Part shown: in pieces, positions 1 to 9,530 of the stretch
Position numbering within the stretch: the first letter of the stretch is position 1
How the letters are laid out: each line of letters begins with the position of its first letter
Source of the DNA: Mesostigma viride
Lineage: Eukaryota > Streptophyta > Mesostigmatophyceae > Mesostigmatales > Mesostigmataceae
Assembly (NCBI GenBank): GCA_009746045.1
Contig: RPFO01000389.1
Span: 2,377,638-2,441,637 of the forward strand
DNA: 64,000 nt
Direction: 5' to 3'
Notes under the pieces: model-generated
What the model saw: the letters and a program-made list of their open reading frames with translations, nothing else
The model's database searches: none
Told to the model about the DNA's origin: nothing
Translations under genes and position numbers: made by a program

Positions 1-741
1 TGTGGGGACAGTGGCTGATAGGTTCTCAGGCTGGTCCAAGCTCCAAAACAAGAAAGGGTTGGAGTTAGCATATTGGGGCACCAATGTGCTAGATGGATGC
101 AGGTTGAGGAGACCTTTCCAACGCCGTGTCAACCGCCTAGAACAGACAAGGGACTAGAAAGTTATCAAGTCCCGAAGTACTGCCGACCGGTGGGCGAGGG
201 CGGGGCACGCTCAGGGCATAGTGGACAGGACACGTGGCAGGCCGTGCCTGCACAGGCTTAGCCTGTACACTCACGTGACTGGGACACAGTGTACTGAGGG
301 CACAACGGTACTGTGGCTAGTAGAAGCAAGTAACCAGCCAGCAGGTCTGCAAGGATGTAAGTCCTTGCAGGACTGTGGCAGGTCCTGTGCTGTCCTAGAC
401 ACAGGATAGCCAGAGATTCCTGTATGCTGCCTGCAACAAGGATGCAGGGCAGCGATACGAGGCTCTGGCAATGTAGCGTTGCCCAGCGTTGCTCATGACC
501 GAGGAACAAGGATGGAACGAGGTTGCATATAGCTCGAGGCTCAACGAGGCAACGAGCGTCTTCACACACGAACCTTGGTCGTCACGACGAGTGGCGAGCC
601 TATCGAGGGTCGTAGGCCTGGTGTGAGGATAAAGGTTGCTAGCCAGCAGCCTAGGGTCATTCCAGCCGGCAAGGACCAGGAGCTCACATGCTCTGCTGAC
701 GAGTTGCTGCGCAAATCGTACTATTGCTTCCAAGCGCTTTC
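1..741 (+). repeat. 5' terminal repeat / leader of copy A1 (partial)
   Basis: Noncoding sequence repeated at 15655-16391 (inverted), 26071-26788, 29138-29817 (family D) and 45218-45634 (family D). Families C and D both start at the equivalent of base 64-70 (GTTAGCATATTGG), and A4 ends at the equivalent of base 716. The LTR may therefore run from about 64 to 716, but no TG...CA ends or target duplication confirm this. Small ORFs here are not conserved between copies. Confidence 0.6.
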
Positions 742-1878
742 ATGTCTGGTTCATCGTCAAGCAGCCACGGTGCTGGTGAGGCGAACGAGCAGAGAGACGC
801 GCAAGCGTTTTTCCCCTACCGTAACCAAGCAAACGCTCCAACATTCGTGCAAGCGGCCTACGTAGCGAGGCACTTGGCAGAAGAGGGGTGGGTGGCGGTG
901 AGTGGGGGAGGCAGCAGGCCAGCGGCGGCGGACCCGATTATTCAACGGGCTCGCGTCGTGATTTCTCCAGGTGAGACGGGGCGAGTGGCGGTGGAAGAGT
1001 TGGTGCGTATTCGGGACGCGCTAGCTGAAACTGCTAATCGTGTGGAGGTCGCTTATCAGGGCGCCCATATCACGCTAGCCGGTCTCGACCTAGCCAGGGA
1101 GGCGCTTAGCCAGATTGTGGCAACAGCGCTCGGCAGCACCCGACTGTTTAACCACTGGGTGGCTACAGCAGTGCTAGGAGAGGGGGTACCAGACGCCGAC
1201 ATCATCCGGAACGCGCGTGCTCGGGAGGCGGTGAATCCTTGGAGCACGGCGGAGGTATTTGCCCAAACCATTGAGAATCTTGTTGCTGTCCTTTTGCAAG
1301 AGTCGAGAGGGTACGCAGACAGGTTCTATATTACTACGCAGCCTTTCGGAGTGTACTCCAGGCTTGATACACCGAGGCCGGAAAACACCACTGCGTGGGG
1401 TCCGGAGGTGGAGATTGTCACGGGGGTCGAGAAGACGCCTGAAGACGTCCATTTTGAGTGGACTGACAAGCCAGAGGGCTCCGTCAAGCGCTCAGCCCAG
1501 CAGATAAACGAGGGCGACGGCACTACCGAGACCTACGAGGCAAGGCAGAGAGCTGATCTGCATATCCCTCGTGAGGTGACTCACGAGTACGATCGTTACG
1601 GCCGAGGCGAGCAGAACGAGCTTGTCGGCGGCGGTAAGCGGTGGGTACGCGATCTTGCTTGGCATCGCAACCCAGGTGAGACACAACATCCAGTCGAACG
1701 CAAGGCAGACGGGCGACCTGTGACCTGCGTGCTGGGAGAGTTCAACCCAGACCTCCAGATTGTCGCAGAGGCAGCAGCAGCCATACCGGTTGCTGAGGGT
1801 GTTGAGCAGCGTCAAGACCGTGAGGAGGGGCAGGCGAGTGCAAGCCACGAGGCGGCCTCGTCTGGAGTAAGTGCGTGA
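742..1878 (+). CDS. ORF1, conserved element protein of unknown function (378 aa)
   Basis: I do not recognise a known domain. The start chosen is the ATG at 742 (MSGSSSSSHGAGEANE), just after the terminal repeat; the reading frame also runs open a little further upstream. The N-terminus is Ser/Gly-rich. A predicted mostly helical core follows (about residues 85-200), then an ADRFYITTQPFGVYSRLDTP block and an EGDG motif, with a charged, low-complexity tail. A diverged homologue sits in element C (27449-28414) sharing the ADR(F/V)(Y/F)IT...PF.(V/I)Y block, and frameshifted copies lie in A2, A4 and D. It is followed 54 nt later by gag. Conservation across divergent elements suggests a real protein, perhaps a capsid or nucleic-acid-binding accessory. 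Function is not assigned. Confidence 0.75.
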   Translation: MSGSSSSSHGAGEANEQRDAQAFFPYRNQANAPTFVQAAYVARHLAEEGWVAVSGGGSRPAAADPIIQRARVVISPGETGRVAVEELVRIRDALAETANRVEVAYQGAHITLAGLDLAREALSQIVATALGSTRLFNHWVATAVLGEGVPDADIIRNARAREAVNPWSTAEVFAQTIENLVAVLLQESRGYADRFYITTQPFGVYSRLDTPRPENTTAWGPEVEIVTGVEKTPEDVHFEWTDKPEGSVKRSAQQINEGDGTTETYEARQRADLHIPREVTHEYDRYGRGEQNELVGGGKRWVRDLAWHRNPGETQHPVERKADGRPVTCVLGEFNPDLQIVAEAAAAIPVAEGVEQRQDREEGQASASHEAASSGVSA

Positions 1879-1932
1879 GCCTGAGTGGGTTCCAGCAACC
1901 GTATCTGCGTGTGTTGTCTGTGGTATTTTATA

Positions 1933-3282
1933 ATGCTTCGTAACACGCGCGGGAGCGGCAGCGGGAGCGGGGCGGGAGCGGGGGATGGCGGTGGTGAGGC
2001 AAGGGCAGACACAGGAGGCCCCGCCAACGTCGTGCCAGAGGGACAGGCGATCCCAACGGCAGAGGGCGTCAATGGCAGGAGGGCATCCAACCGGAAGAGG
2101 AAAGAGGTGGCACAAGGGGAGGAGCGTGCAGGGTGGCCAACCGACGGCGTGGTGCTGACGGGGGAGGGCCAGAATGATGCTGAACGTCAAGCACCTGGTA
2201 AGAGACCATGTGTGCCTGCGTCTGGTGTTCCTGCAGCTAGTGTTCCTGCGCCATTAGCACCTGTAGGAGCTGCTGTCATTGGCAGTGACCCTCGTGCTTT
2301 GCCTGGGACTAGACCTCATATGAGTGCTGTGGCTGTGATGAATGGCCAGAAGCCTCTCAAGCCTCCTGTGGGACAGGAAGAGCTAGACAAGTGGTTGGAG
2401 GATATGGAGCTAGTTTCATGCTCTGTAGATCCCACTGTCAACCTTGTGCAGGTATTCCACACATCCACGACTAATAGGGATTCCAGTGAGCGTGTGAGGG
2501 ACAAGGCTAGGCAAGCTGTCAAGGACAAGCTGACTTGGTCTCAGTTCCTAGAGGGCCTACGTCAGGAGTTCTCTGATAAGGTACTCAACCTCACTAATCA
2601 CTATAAGCTCAGCTATGATACCTTTGAGATCAAGGGCACAATAGCTGAGGAGCTGCAGCGGCTCACACGCATCAGGGAGAAGGGGGCCAAGCATGGCTTC
2701 AATCTGACTGACAGAGCAGTGGCAGATTACTTCCTGGATCGCATGGGGCTGAGTGTGGATGGGAGAAATGCAGCTAGGATGTTTGCTGATCAGACAGATG
2801 GGACGTGGCCAGCCTTGCAAAAGGTTATATTTAATATCCGTCCATCTGACAATGCTGCTTGCAAGGCAATCCAGGTGACTGGTGCCCCTTCAGCCTCCGC
2901 TCATCAGGTCCATGGTGACGCCCCTGGGCAGGGTGCTCAGGGAGAAACCAGACCTAGTAGGCGTCAGAGGGCTAACAGGCGCAGGCAGAATGGTAACCAG
3001 GGTGGCAAGGGCCAGCAGCAGGGATCCAAAGGCAAGGGTCAGCAGCAGGCTGGTGGTCGCCAGGGTGGTCAGCAGAACAAGGGTGGCCAAGGGCAAGGCA
3101 AGAGCCAGGGCCAGGGCACCCAGGCCAGTCAGAGCAGCCAGAACCAGGGTGGCCTGAAGAAGACTGCTGCTGGGAAGGATGACAAATGCTTTGGATGTGG
3201 CAGGACGGGTCATTGGCGACGTGACTGCCCAGACCAGGCCAAGTCTGCTGGAGCAGGCTCTGGCCAGGTGGGTAAGCCATGA
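1933..3282 (+). CDS. gag: Gag polyprotein with CCHC zinc knuckle (449 aa)
   Basis: The structural nucleocapsid/capsid protein of copy A1. The start is the ATG at 1933 (MLRNTRGSGSGSG), conserved in D at 34229. After a Gly/Pro-rich N-terminus comes a helical Gag core (about residues 130-320, beginning PGTRPHMSAVAVMNGQK), then a long Gln/Gly/Lys-rich basic stretch expected to bind RNA. Near the C-terminus is a CX2CX4HX4C knuckle (CFGCGRTGHWRRDC). It ends at an in-frame TGA (3280-3282), after which the same frame continues open into pol. Gag is intact here but broken by indels in A2 and A4. Confidence 0.9.
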   Translation: MLRNTRGSGSGSGAGAGDGGGEARADTGGPANVVPEGQAIPTAEGVNGRRASNRKRKEVAQGEERAGWPTDGVVLTGEGQNDAERQAPGKRPCVPASGVPAASVPAPLAPVGAAVIGSDPRALPGTRPHMSAVAVMNGQKPLKPPVGQEELDKWLEDMELVSCSVDPTVNLVQVFHTSTTNRDSSERVRDKARQAVKDKLTWSQFLEGLRQEFSDKVLNLTNHYKLSYDTFEIKGTIAEELQRLTRIREKGAKHGFNLTDRAVADYFLDRMGLSVDGRNAARMFADQTDGTWPALQKVIFNIRPSDNAACKAIQVTGAPSASAHQVHGDAPGQGAQGETRPSRRQRANRRRQNGNQGGKGQQQGSKGKGQQQAGGRQGGQQNKGGQGQGKSQGQGTQASQSSQNQGGLKKTAAGKDDKCFGCGRTGHWRRDCPDQAKSAGAGSGQVGKP

Positions 3283-3766
3283 CTTGAGATGTTGTCCCCT
3301 GTAAATAGTCAATCACCCCTAGTGGGACGAACAGTTGTACATAGTAACGGGGGTGTCCCTCTTGTGCAGCAGCAAGGGGTTGGGAATGATGAGGTGCTTC
3401 CACTCAATGATTGCAATAACGCTGCTGCAGCAGTGGAATTCCCTGTGCCTGTGGCAGGTGCAGGGTCTCCAGTTGTTGGGGTTGGCTCTGGGAGTCAAGC
3501 CGCCAGACTGGAAGGACCTGCAGCTTCTGTGGGAACCGGAGCTGGCTCTGGGAGCCGAGCTACCTTGGAGGAGGTCCCTGGAGCAAGAGAACAGCAGGTG
3601 GGTCGTGCTATCCCAAGCACACAGTCTTTGTCACGTTCCTCTCTGTGCAGCCAGGCTGACAGGGGGTTGAGCTATGCTCAGGCTGGAAACACTCTACACC
3701 ATATCTTTGGCCATTCTAAGCAGGCAGAGATGTTTGCTTGGAAGATTGGCAAGGAGCCTTTACTAG

Positions 3767-5487
3767 CTCGTCGTCTGTCCCAACTCAGTCCTCACAGGAG
3801 GACTGAGTTGACAATTTTCAACCGCGTGTAGCGACTAGGTGGGGGGTCCATCCCAAATGTTTTGATGTGGATCGGGGGTGTACTAGATGTCATTTTGTTG
3901 GCAAAAATACTGCATATGTGAAAACTTGACCCGAACACATGAAAATTACACGGACGTTGGGCACCCCCTCGCGAATTTGCATTTTTCGGGATAAGAACGA
4001 GTGGGAAAAATTCAATCAAATCCTGGTGCATGAAGAAAAAATATAGGCATGTAAACAATATAGTTCTTGAAACGTGGCAAAAAACTGGGCTCGATTTGGC
4101 CACTGCAACTGCCTGAAACAATTAAAAAACTCTCAGTCCTCAGGATAGGAATGGGGCTTTTGCTAACTTTGCTAGCATGTAAGTGCGGTCATACTACACA
4201 TCACCGTGGCCACCAACCATCCCAATCAACTCATTTCCCTTCAAGCATTACAGGACAACACACTTGCATCATCATACTTCAGGTATATCATACCTTATCA
4301 TGCAGTGAGAGCCTATGCATCCATGTAGGGAATGGGCTTGGATACCTACCAACAAAGGGTTATGTTATAAGTGTCAACCACCAATATAATGGGTAGGTTA
4401 AGCATATTTCCACTGTTTCTAACAACAATAGATATGGCTATAACTGTTTTTCCTTGCCATGATGTGGCCAACATAGTTGCTGGCACATGATGGCAGTGGT
4501 TTGTCACCAAGACTTTTCACTCACCCGTAAAAGCTTGAATGCACCCTTGACGCAGCCCGTGGCCACACAATCATGCAGTATGAACGTAGCAAAAGAATAA
4601 CTAACATCTATGAAGGTGTTGAAACCTGCACAGCTCCTAAAACCCTGCACAACTACACTGGGTTAAGGCAAATGCCTGCTAACATCATCTGAAAAGGGGG
4701 TTTTAGAGAGGGGCAGGCAACGGTCAAGAAAGAGCATCAAGACTTGAACCTGACAACGCCTCGCAAGCTTAAACTCATGTACGAACATCAAGAAACGAAG
4801 AGGCAACGATTATCCGGCTTTACCTGGCACGGCTGGCGTTACCTTGGCCCAGGCGGTGCCCGCAAAAGTGGCACTTTGCGGCACATAGACCATGACGTGA
4901 CAGAATGGTCGAAATCATCAAATCTATACTGTCACTCAATTTATTCTAATACAATGCATGTTAAAATGTAGAAAGAAACCTATCAGCCATTGAAATTGCG
5001 CCGGAAAGCAAGCGCAGTCATCAATTCCGTCAACCTGCCTTATCGCAGTTTTTTCCAGCAAGAACAGTGCCGACACCGGGTAAATCGCACCCCCGCGAGC
5101 TATAAATTGACTTTTATCATCTTTAGAGCATGTTAAATCTATTTCCTGAGTTTGGACAGCTAACTCGTCCGCAAACGTAAACTGCATGCATGGGCGCGAG
5201 CCGCCATGGCTAGGTCGTGCATTTCCGGAACTCGCGTTTCACGTGGAAAAGTACCCTTACCACCTGTACTTTGACCGTACATTTAGCCGCTCATACCAAA
5301 TCCAAAAAAATCCCAAAAATATGTCCAAGAAAGATCTTTTCACGTAGTATTTGAATAAATTTTGAGAGAATTTTTTTGTCAAACATTCTGACCGGGGCGA
5401 ATTTTCTACGAAACCCAAAAACTCGGTCCTCTAGAGAGGACTGAGTTCAACTCAGTCCTCCGTAGAGGACCAGAGACAGACGACGAG
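3767..5487. mobile_element. Non-autonomous inverted-repeat DNA element with terminal hairpin, CTAG-flanked (1721 bp)
   Basis: Ends are a perfect 13-bp inverted repeat (CTCGTCGTCTGTC at 3767-3779 and its complement at 5475-5487). CTAG lies on both sides (3763-3766 and 5488-5491), whereas copies A2 and A4 have a single CTAG at the same site, which proves insertion. TSD is CTAG, or TA with G/C added to the repeat. Just inside the ends are hairpins: 3781-3793 pairs with 3798-3810, and a similar GGACTGAGTT palindrome lies at about 5430-5460. No transposase ORF is present. A second, diverged insert of similar size with CTAG flanks is at 52570-54347. Confidence 0.85.
3781..3810. repeat. Subterminal hairpin of the 3767-5487 element
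   Basis: Perfect 13-bp arms (CAACTCAGTCCTC and complement) with a 4-nt ACAG loop. A related hairpin lies at the other end of the element. Could be a transposase recognition or protection structure. Confidence 0.8.
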
Positions 5488-8400
5488 CTAGAGGCCTGCA
5501 GTGCAGCTGCTCAGAATTGTGTCTGTCAGGAGAATGCTGTTCGCCTCCCACAGTCCCATGCCAGAGAACCTGCTAGAGAGCGGGGGATATCCAGGTGGAC
5601 ATCCAACACATCAGGGGCATGTATCTGTTGGTGGGGGTGGATAGGTTTAGCAGATATAGGTTGCTGACCATTCTTCCTGGAATGCAGGAGCATCAGCTGT
5701 TGATGGGTCTCCAGTCTTTGTTGCCAGGCTTTGGGGTGTACACCAAGGTGCAAGCTGACTTGCAGTTTGACTGCTTGATCAAGCTGGCTGACCAGCTTCC
5801 TTGTAAGTTGGTAGTGGTCCCTAGGGAATCCCATGGGCAGCAGGGAGCTGTAGAGAGATCTATACGTGAAGTTAAAACAGTGGTGCTAGCAGCTAAGAGT
5901 GTGCCTGTTGTGGCATCAGCTCTAGAGAAAGCAGCTTGGTGTAAGGGGATTGAGGAGCAGCTTAACCACAGGGTAACCTATTACTATGATGGTGTGGCAG
6001 TCTCTCCCCTGGCATTGCAGTTTGGTATGCTATCACAGGACGTGGTGGCAGCCTGCCTGAAGAAGGCAGACAGGGTGTTTTCCAGATTGAGGCGTAAGGA
6101 CAAGGGTTGGAAAATGCTGAGGCCCCAGGTGGGACTGAGGGTCAGGATGTGGAAGGAACCATCATTACCAGGCAAGCGTGGCAAGTGGCAAGATGGGCAG
6201 GTTACCCATGTTGAAGAAACTAACCATTCTTGTCTGGTGGCTTTGGAGAGTAATCCCAAGCACGTGTACAGGCTATCCTGGGCTCACGTCAAGGAGAGAA
6301 GGCCAACTGCAATCTGGCCTGAAGACGGCCCTGATCCTCCCTTGGAGGGAGATGAGCAGGATGAGAGCCAGGCAGCAGATGCTAACCCACCATGCTTGGA
6401 TTATGGTCTGTCCTGGATGGATGAGGGTGAGCAGGAGTCTGCTGAGACGTCTGTCACAAGGCCAGAGGTGGCCAGGGCTGCACCACAGTCCAGGGGGCTG
6501 CTTATGGCGGACATCATTCGAGCTCTGCAGAACAGCAAGCGTGATCCCAAGGTATCTAAGCTCACGGGATGGGGGTCATGTGGGGCACCAGCACTAGAAG
6601 TGGATACCAACTCGCAGGTGTCCATTCTAAGGGTAGAGGATGCTGCAGGCTTGCAGTGGTCATCCCCTAGCTGCCTAGCTGTGTCTGATTTCTCTGGGAA
6701 TGTGTCCATGAAGATCTTGGGAGAAGTGAGTGTGCCTATCCTGGGGGTACCCACCACGTTCAGTGTGATTGAAGGGTATCAGGGGCCTGCCATTCTAGGT
6801 CAGAACTTCTTGTGCTTACCAGGGGTGAGGATATCCTCTGAGGAGCTAGCATTAGAAGGGCAGGGCCGCCTTCCCTTGCAGAGATATCGCTACTCCCAGG
6901 GTCTTAGTGTGGCTGTAAGGGCTGTGAGGGGTCTAGAGGCAGAGGGTCCTGATACAAAGGAGCCCATTGCTGGGGACCTGCTGATCCTCCCTACTACGTT
7001 TGACCCACGTGAGTTGGGTGTGCAGAGGTACCAGATCCCAGGAACGAGTCCTGTACCTTGGCGCAAGCTAGTGGAGATGATGCAAAGCCCCAAGATGGCT
7101 AAGGCATGGACTCTTGGCTTTGTTGCTTCTGGGCATGAGTGGATAGTTGCCAACTGTGCAGAGCCTGTGGATGTCCTCCCTGAGGATCACCAGCTGCTCA
7201 GGTTGATGTTTGTCCTCAAGCTCAAGGAGGTAGATGGCGTGCAGGTGCCACATGTTAGACCAGTTGTGACTGAGTACCATGGCACTGGACAGTTAGCAGA
7301 TGAGGAGCTTTACACACCAGGGATGCTGCATGATACATGGAGGATTTTGTTGTGCATTTATTTGTCTTTTCTGCAGAAGGGGATACCCTATAGCTCTGTG
7401 TTGGTAGATTTCAAGAGGGCTTTTCTTAAGGGTGATCAGCAGGAAGCACAGGATACTTGGCGCACAATACCCCCTTTCTTTGTTAAGGTGCCTGCAGTGT
7501 GGAGGGCAGAGCTGAAGACGAGGTATTTGAGGATTCTCAAAGGCGTGGAAGGCCTTAGATCGAGTCCCATCATCTGGAGGAAGAGCTTGGAGAAGTACCT
7601 CAGGTCTGTCTGTGGTCTCTCAGTCTCTCCAGTTGATCCTTGTCTGTTTCAGGGTAGCTATGAGGGGCTGCCAGCGTTTGCCTCCCTGCATGGTGATGAT
7701 CTGCATCTCCTGGGCCATCCCACTTGGCAAGAGTTGACTCTGGCCAAGATCCAGCAACGGTTTGAACTGGGTAAGATCCAGTACATGGTTGAGAATGAGC
7801 CCATGGTGTTTTGTGGAATGCAGGCGACCTTGGTCCATCAGCAGGGTACATGGTCCATCCAGCTGGAGGGTGGTAAGGATTATCCTCAGCAGATCATAGA
7901 TGCCTTGCAGGAGCCCCTCACCCAGGCCAGATGTGCAACAATACGAGGTATGTTGGCATGGCTGGCCAGCATTTGTGCTCCTGACCTGTTGGTCCTGAGT
8001 CGGTTGACCGATTCCCAACTGGTTGAGGTGGGTGCTGAGAGAGTGGTAGAGGCTGTTCGCATGTCTCCCCCTCTCATGCTGGGTCCTTTGGATTTGTACA
8101 GGCCTTTTGACATGATGCTCTATGTGGACAGTTCTATGGATAGTAGAAAGGTCACAGAGGTCAGGGGCCGTGCAGCAGCATTAATATCCCTGGTGCAGGA
8201 ACAGTCCTCTCTGGTCTGCTGGTACAGTCGGTTGCAAAACAGGGTAACTCCCAGCAGTGACATTGCTGAGTGCAGGGCAATCTGTGAAGGGCTTCATACT
8301 GCTCTTTACTTGAGGGAGCTATTTTACCAGCTATGTCAAGTGGCTTCCTGTCGGTTGCAGATGCACACACTGGTAAGAACTGACAGCATGGGCATGGTGC

Positions 8401-8600
8401 AGTTTGTGCACAGGCAGCTGGCCAGGAGCAGGGACCTTGATTATTTGTTGCTCAAGGAAATGTCTTGCTTAGCTAACATTGAACATGTGGCTGGCGTGGA
8501 CAACCCTGCAGATGCTCTCACCAAGCTGGAGGAGAAGGCTGAGCTGCAATACCCTTTGCTTCGTGGGCTCATGGCCTCCAAGGGGGGAGGGCCAGAGTAG

Positions 8601-9051
8601 ACCAAACAGCCTTGCTCTAGGTGGGAGGCATCCCAGTGGGCTGGGCAGCCACGTGGTGGCTGGCAGCAGGTCCTTCAGAGTTCAGACACACTCTGCTGGA
8701 CAGGGGTCAGGGTGGAGTCACTCCCCTGGCTGAGAATTTCGCCTGGCTCTGTCATGGAGCTGCAGAAGAGTCTTAAGGACTATGTAATGGGCCTTGGGTC
8801 TTCATGGAATGGACCCTGCAAGGGCAGCCCAAGTGTTGGCTCTCACAGGTTGCTGTACATTTGTATATATTCTCTGTAACCAACCTGTTGCATGCTAATA
8901 AAATCCCTGGTTGTGTGACCATGTTGGACGTGGTTGCCAGGGGCCTCACTATGGGTTATACTCCTTTATAATAAAACCTAATCTTGTTATTGTCATGTCT
9001 TGTTGTTTGTGATGCTCAGTTCCAGGAGCTGATCCAAACCTGGAGGAGATG
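8601..9051 (+). repeat. 3' noncoding / terminal region of copy A1
   Basis: Begins after the pol stop with a purine-rich stretch just upstream (CCAAGGGGGGAGGGCCAGAG, a candidate polypurine tract). It contains two AATAAA-type signals (CTAATAAAATCC near 8895 and ATAATAAAACC near 8968), consistent with transcript 3' ends. The sequence stops abruptly at 9051 where the inverted copy A2 begins. Confidence 0.7.
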
Positions 9052-9081
9052 AGGTCAGCTGGGGAATCGAACCCCACCCCA
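9052..9081. other. Spacer at centre of giant A1/A2 palindrome
   Basis: A1 sequence ends GGAGATG at 9051, and its mirror image CATCTCC starts at 9082. The 30 nt between belong to A2, which extends 30 nt further into the terminal region than A1. They include a tRNA T-arm-like motif on the minus strand (9060-9076). Confidence 0.85.
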
Positions 9082-9530
9082 TCTCCTCCAGGTTTGGATC
9101 AGCTCCTGGAACTGAGCATCACAAACAACAAGACATGACAATAACAAGATTATGTTTTATTATAAAGGAGTATAACCCATAGTGAGGCCCCTGGCAACCA
9201 CGTCCAACATGGTCACACAACCAGGGATTTTATTAGCATGCAACAGGTTGGTTACAGAGAATATATACAAATGTACAGCAACCTGTTAGAGCCAACACTT
9301 GGGCTGCCCTTGCAGGGTCCATTCCATGAAGACCCAAGGCCCATTACAAAGTCCTTAAGACTCTTCTGCAGCTCCATGACAGAGCCAGGCGAAATTCTCA
9401 GCCAGGGGAGTGACTCCACCCTGACCCCTGTCCAGCAGAGTGTGTCTGAACTCTGAAGGACCTGCTGTCAGCCACCACGTGGCTGCCCAGCCCACTGGGA
9501 TGCCTCCCACCTAGAGCAAGGCTGTTTGGT

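Larger units (their letters stand above)
3283..8600 (+). pseudogene. pol: Pol of copy A1: integrase, retropepsin-like, RT, RNase H (interrupted)
   Basis: Continues in the gag frame after the TGA. A His/Cys integrase zinc-binding region (LHHIFGHSKQAEMF) lies before the 1.72-kb insert at 3767-5487. Downstream a shortened G tract (about 5582-5586) shifts frame, then a 1001-codon frame opens at 5595. Counting from 5595: integrase Asp2, Asp55 and Glu87 (QQGAVER); a retropepsin-like DTNS at 337 with AILGQNFL near 399; RT DFKRAFLKGD (Asp605) and HGDD at 699-702 in place of Copia YVDD; RNase H acidic residues Asp845, Glu892, Asp930 and Asp973 (ADALTK). The Copia order is normally protease-integrase-RT-RH, so the protease-like segment is displaced. 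Insert plus frameshift make this copy non-functional as read. Confidence 0.9.
1..9051 (+). mobile_element. LTR retrotransposon family A, copy A1 (left end outside window)
   Basis: A Copia-like element read left to right: terminal noncoding region, ORF1, gag, pol, then 3' noncoding sequence with AATAAA-type signals. Bases 1-718 match 26071-26788 at the end of copy A4, so the window opens inside the 5' terminal repeat. The copy is interrupted at 3767-5487 by a small DNA element. It differs from A2 and A4 at scattered codons (for example Ile versus Val before GYQGPAILG, and AKIQQRF versus ARIQKRF), so it is a separate genomic copy. Its right end meets A2 in inverted orientation at 9051, inside the 3' terminal region, so the 3' end is truncated. 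Confidence 0.9.

Noticed and set aside
2890-3400. Antisense 140-codon frames over the gag basic region
   Set aside because: Shadow of the Gln/Gly/Lys-rich low-complexity gag tail.
7600-8370. Antisense ORFs inside pol (for example 132 and 75 codons), repeated in every copy
   Set aside because: They repeat only because pol repeats; no independent start context or domain, and they mirror pol codons.
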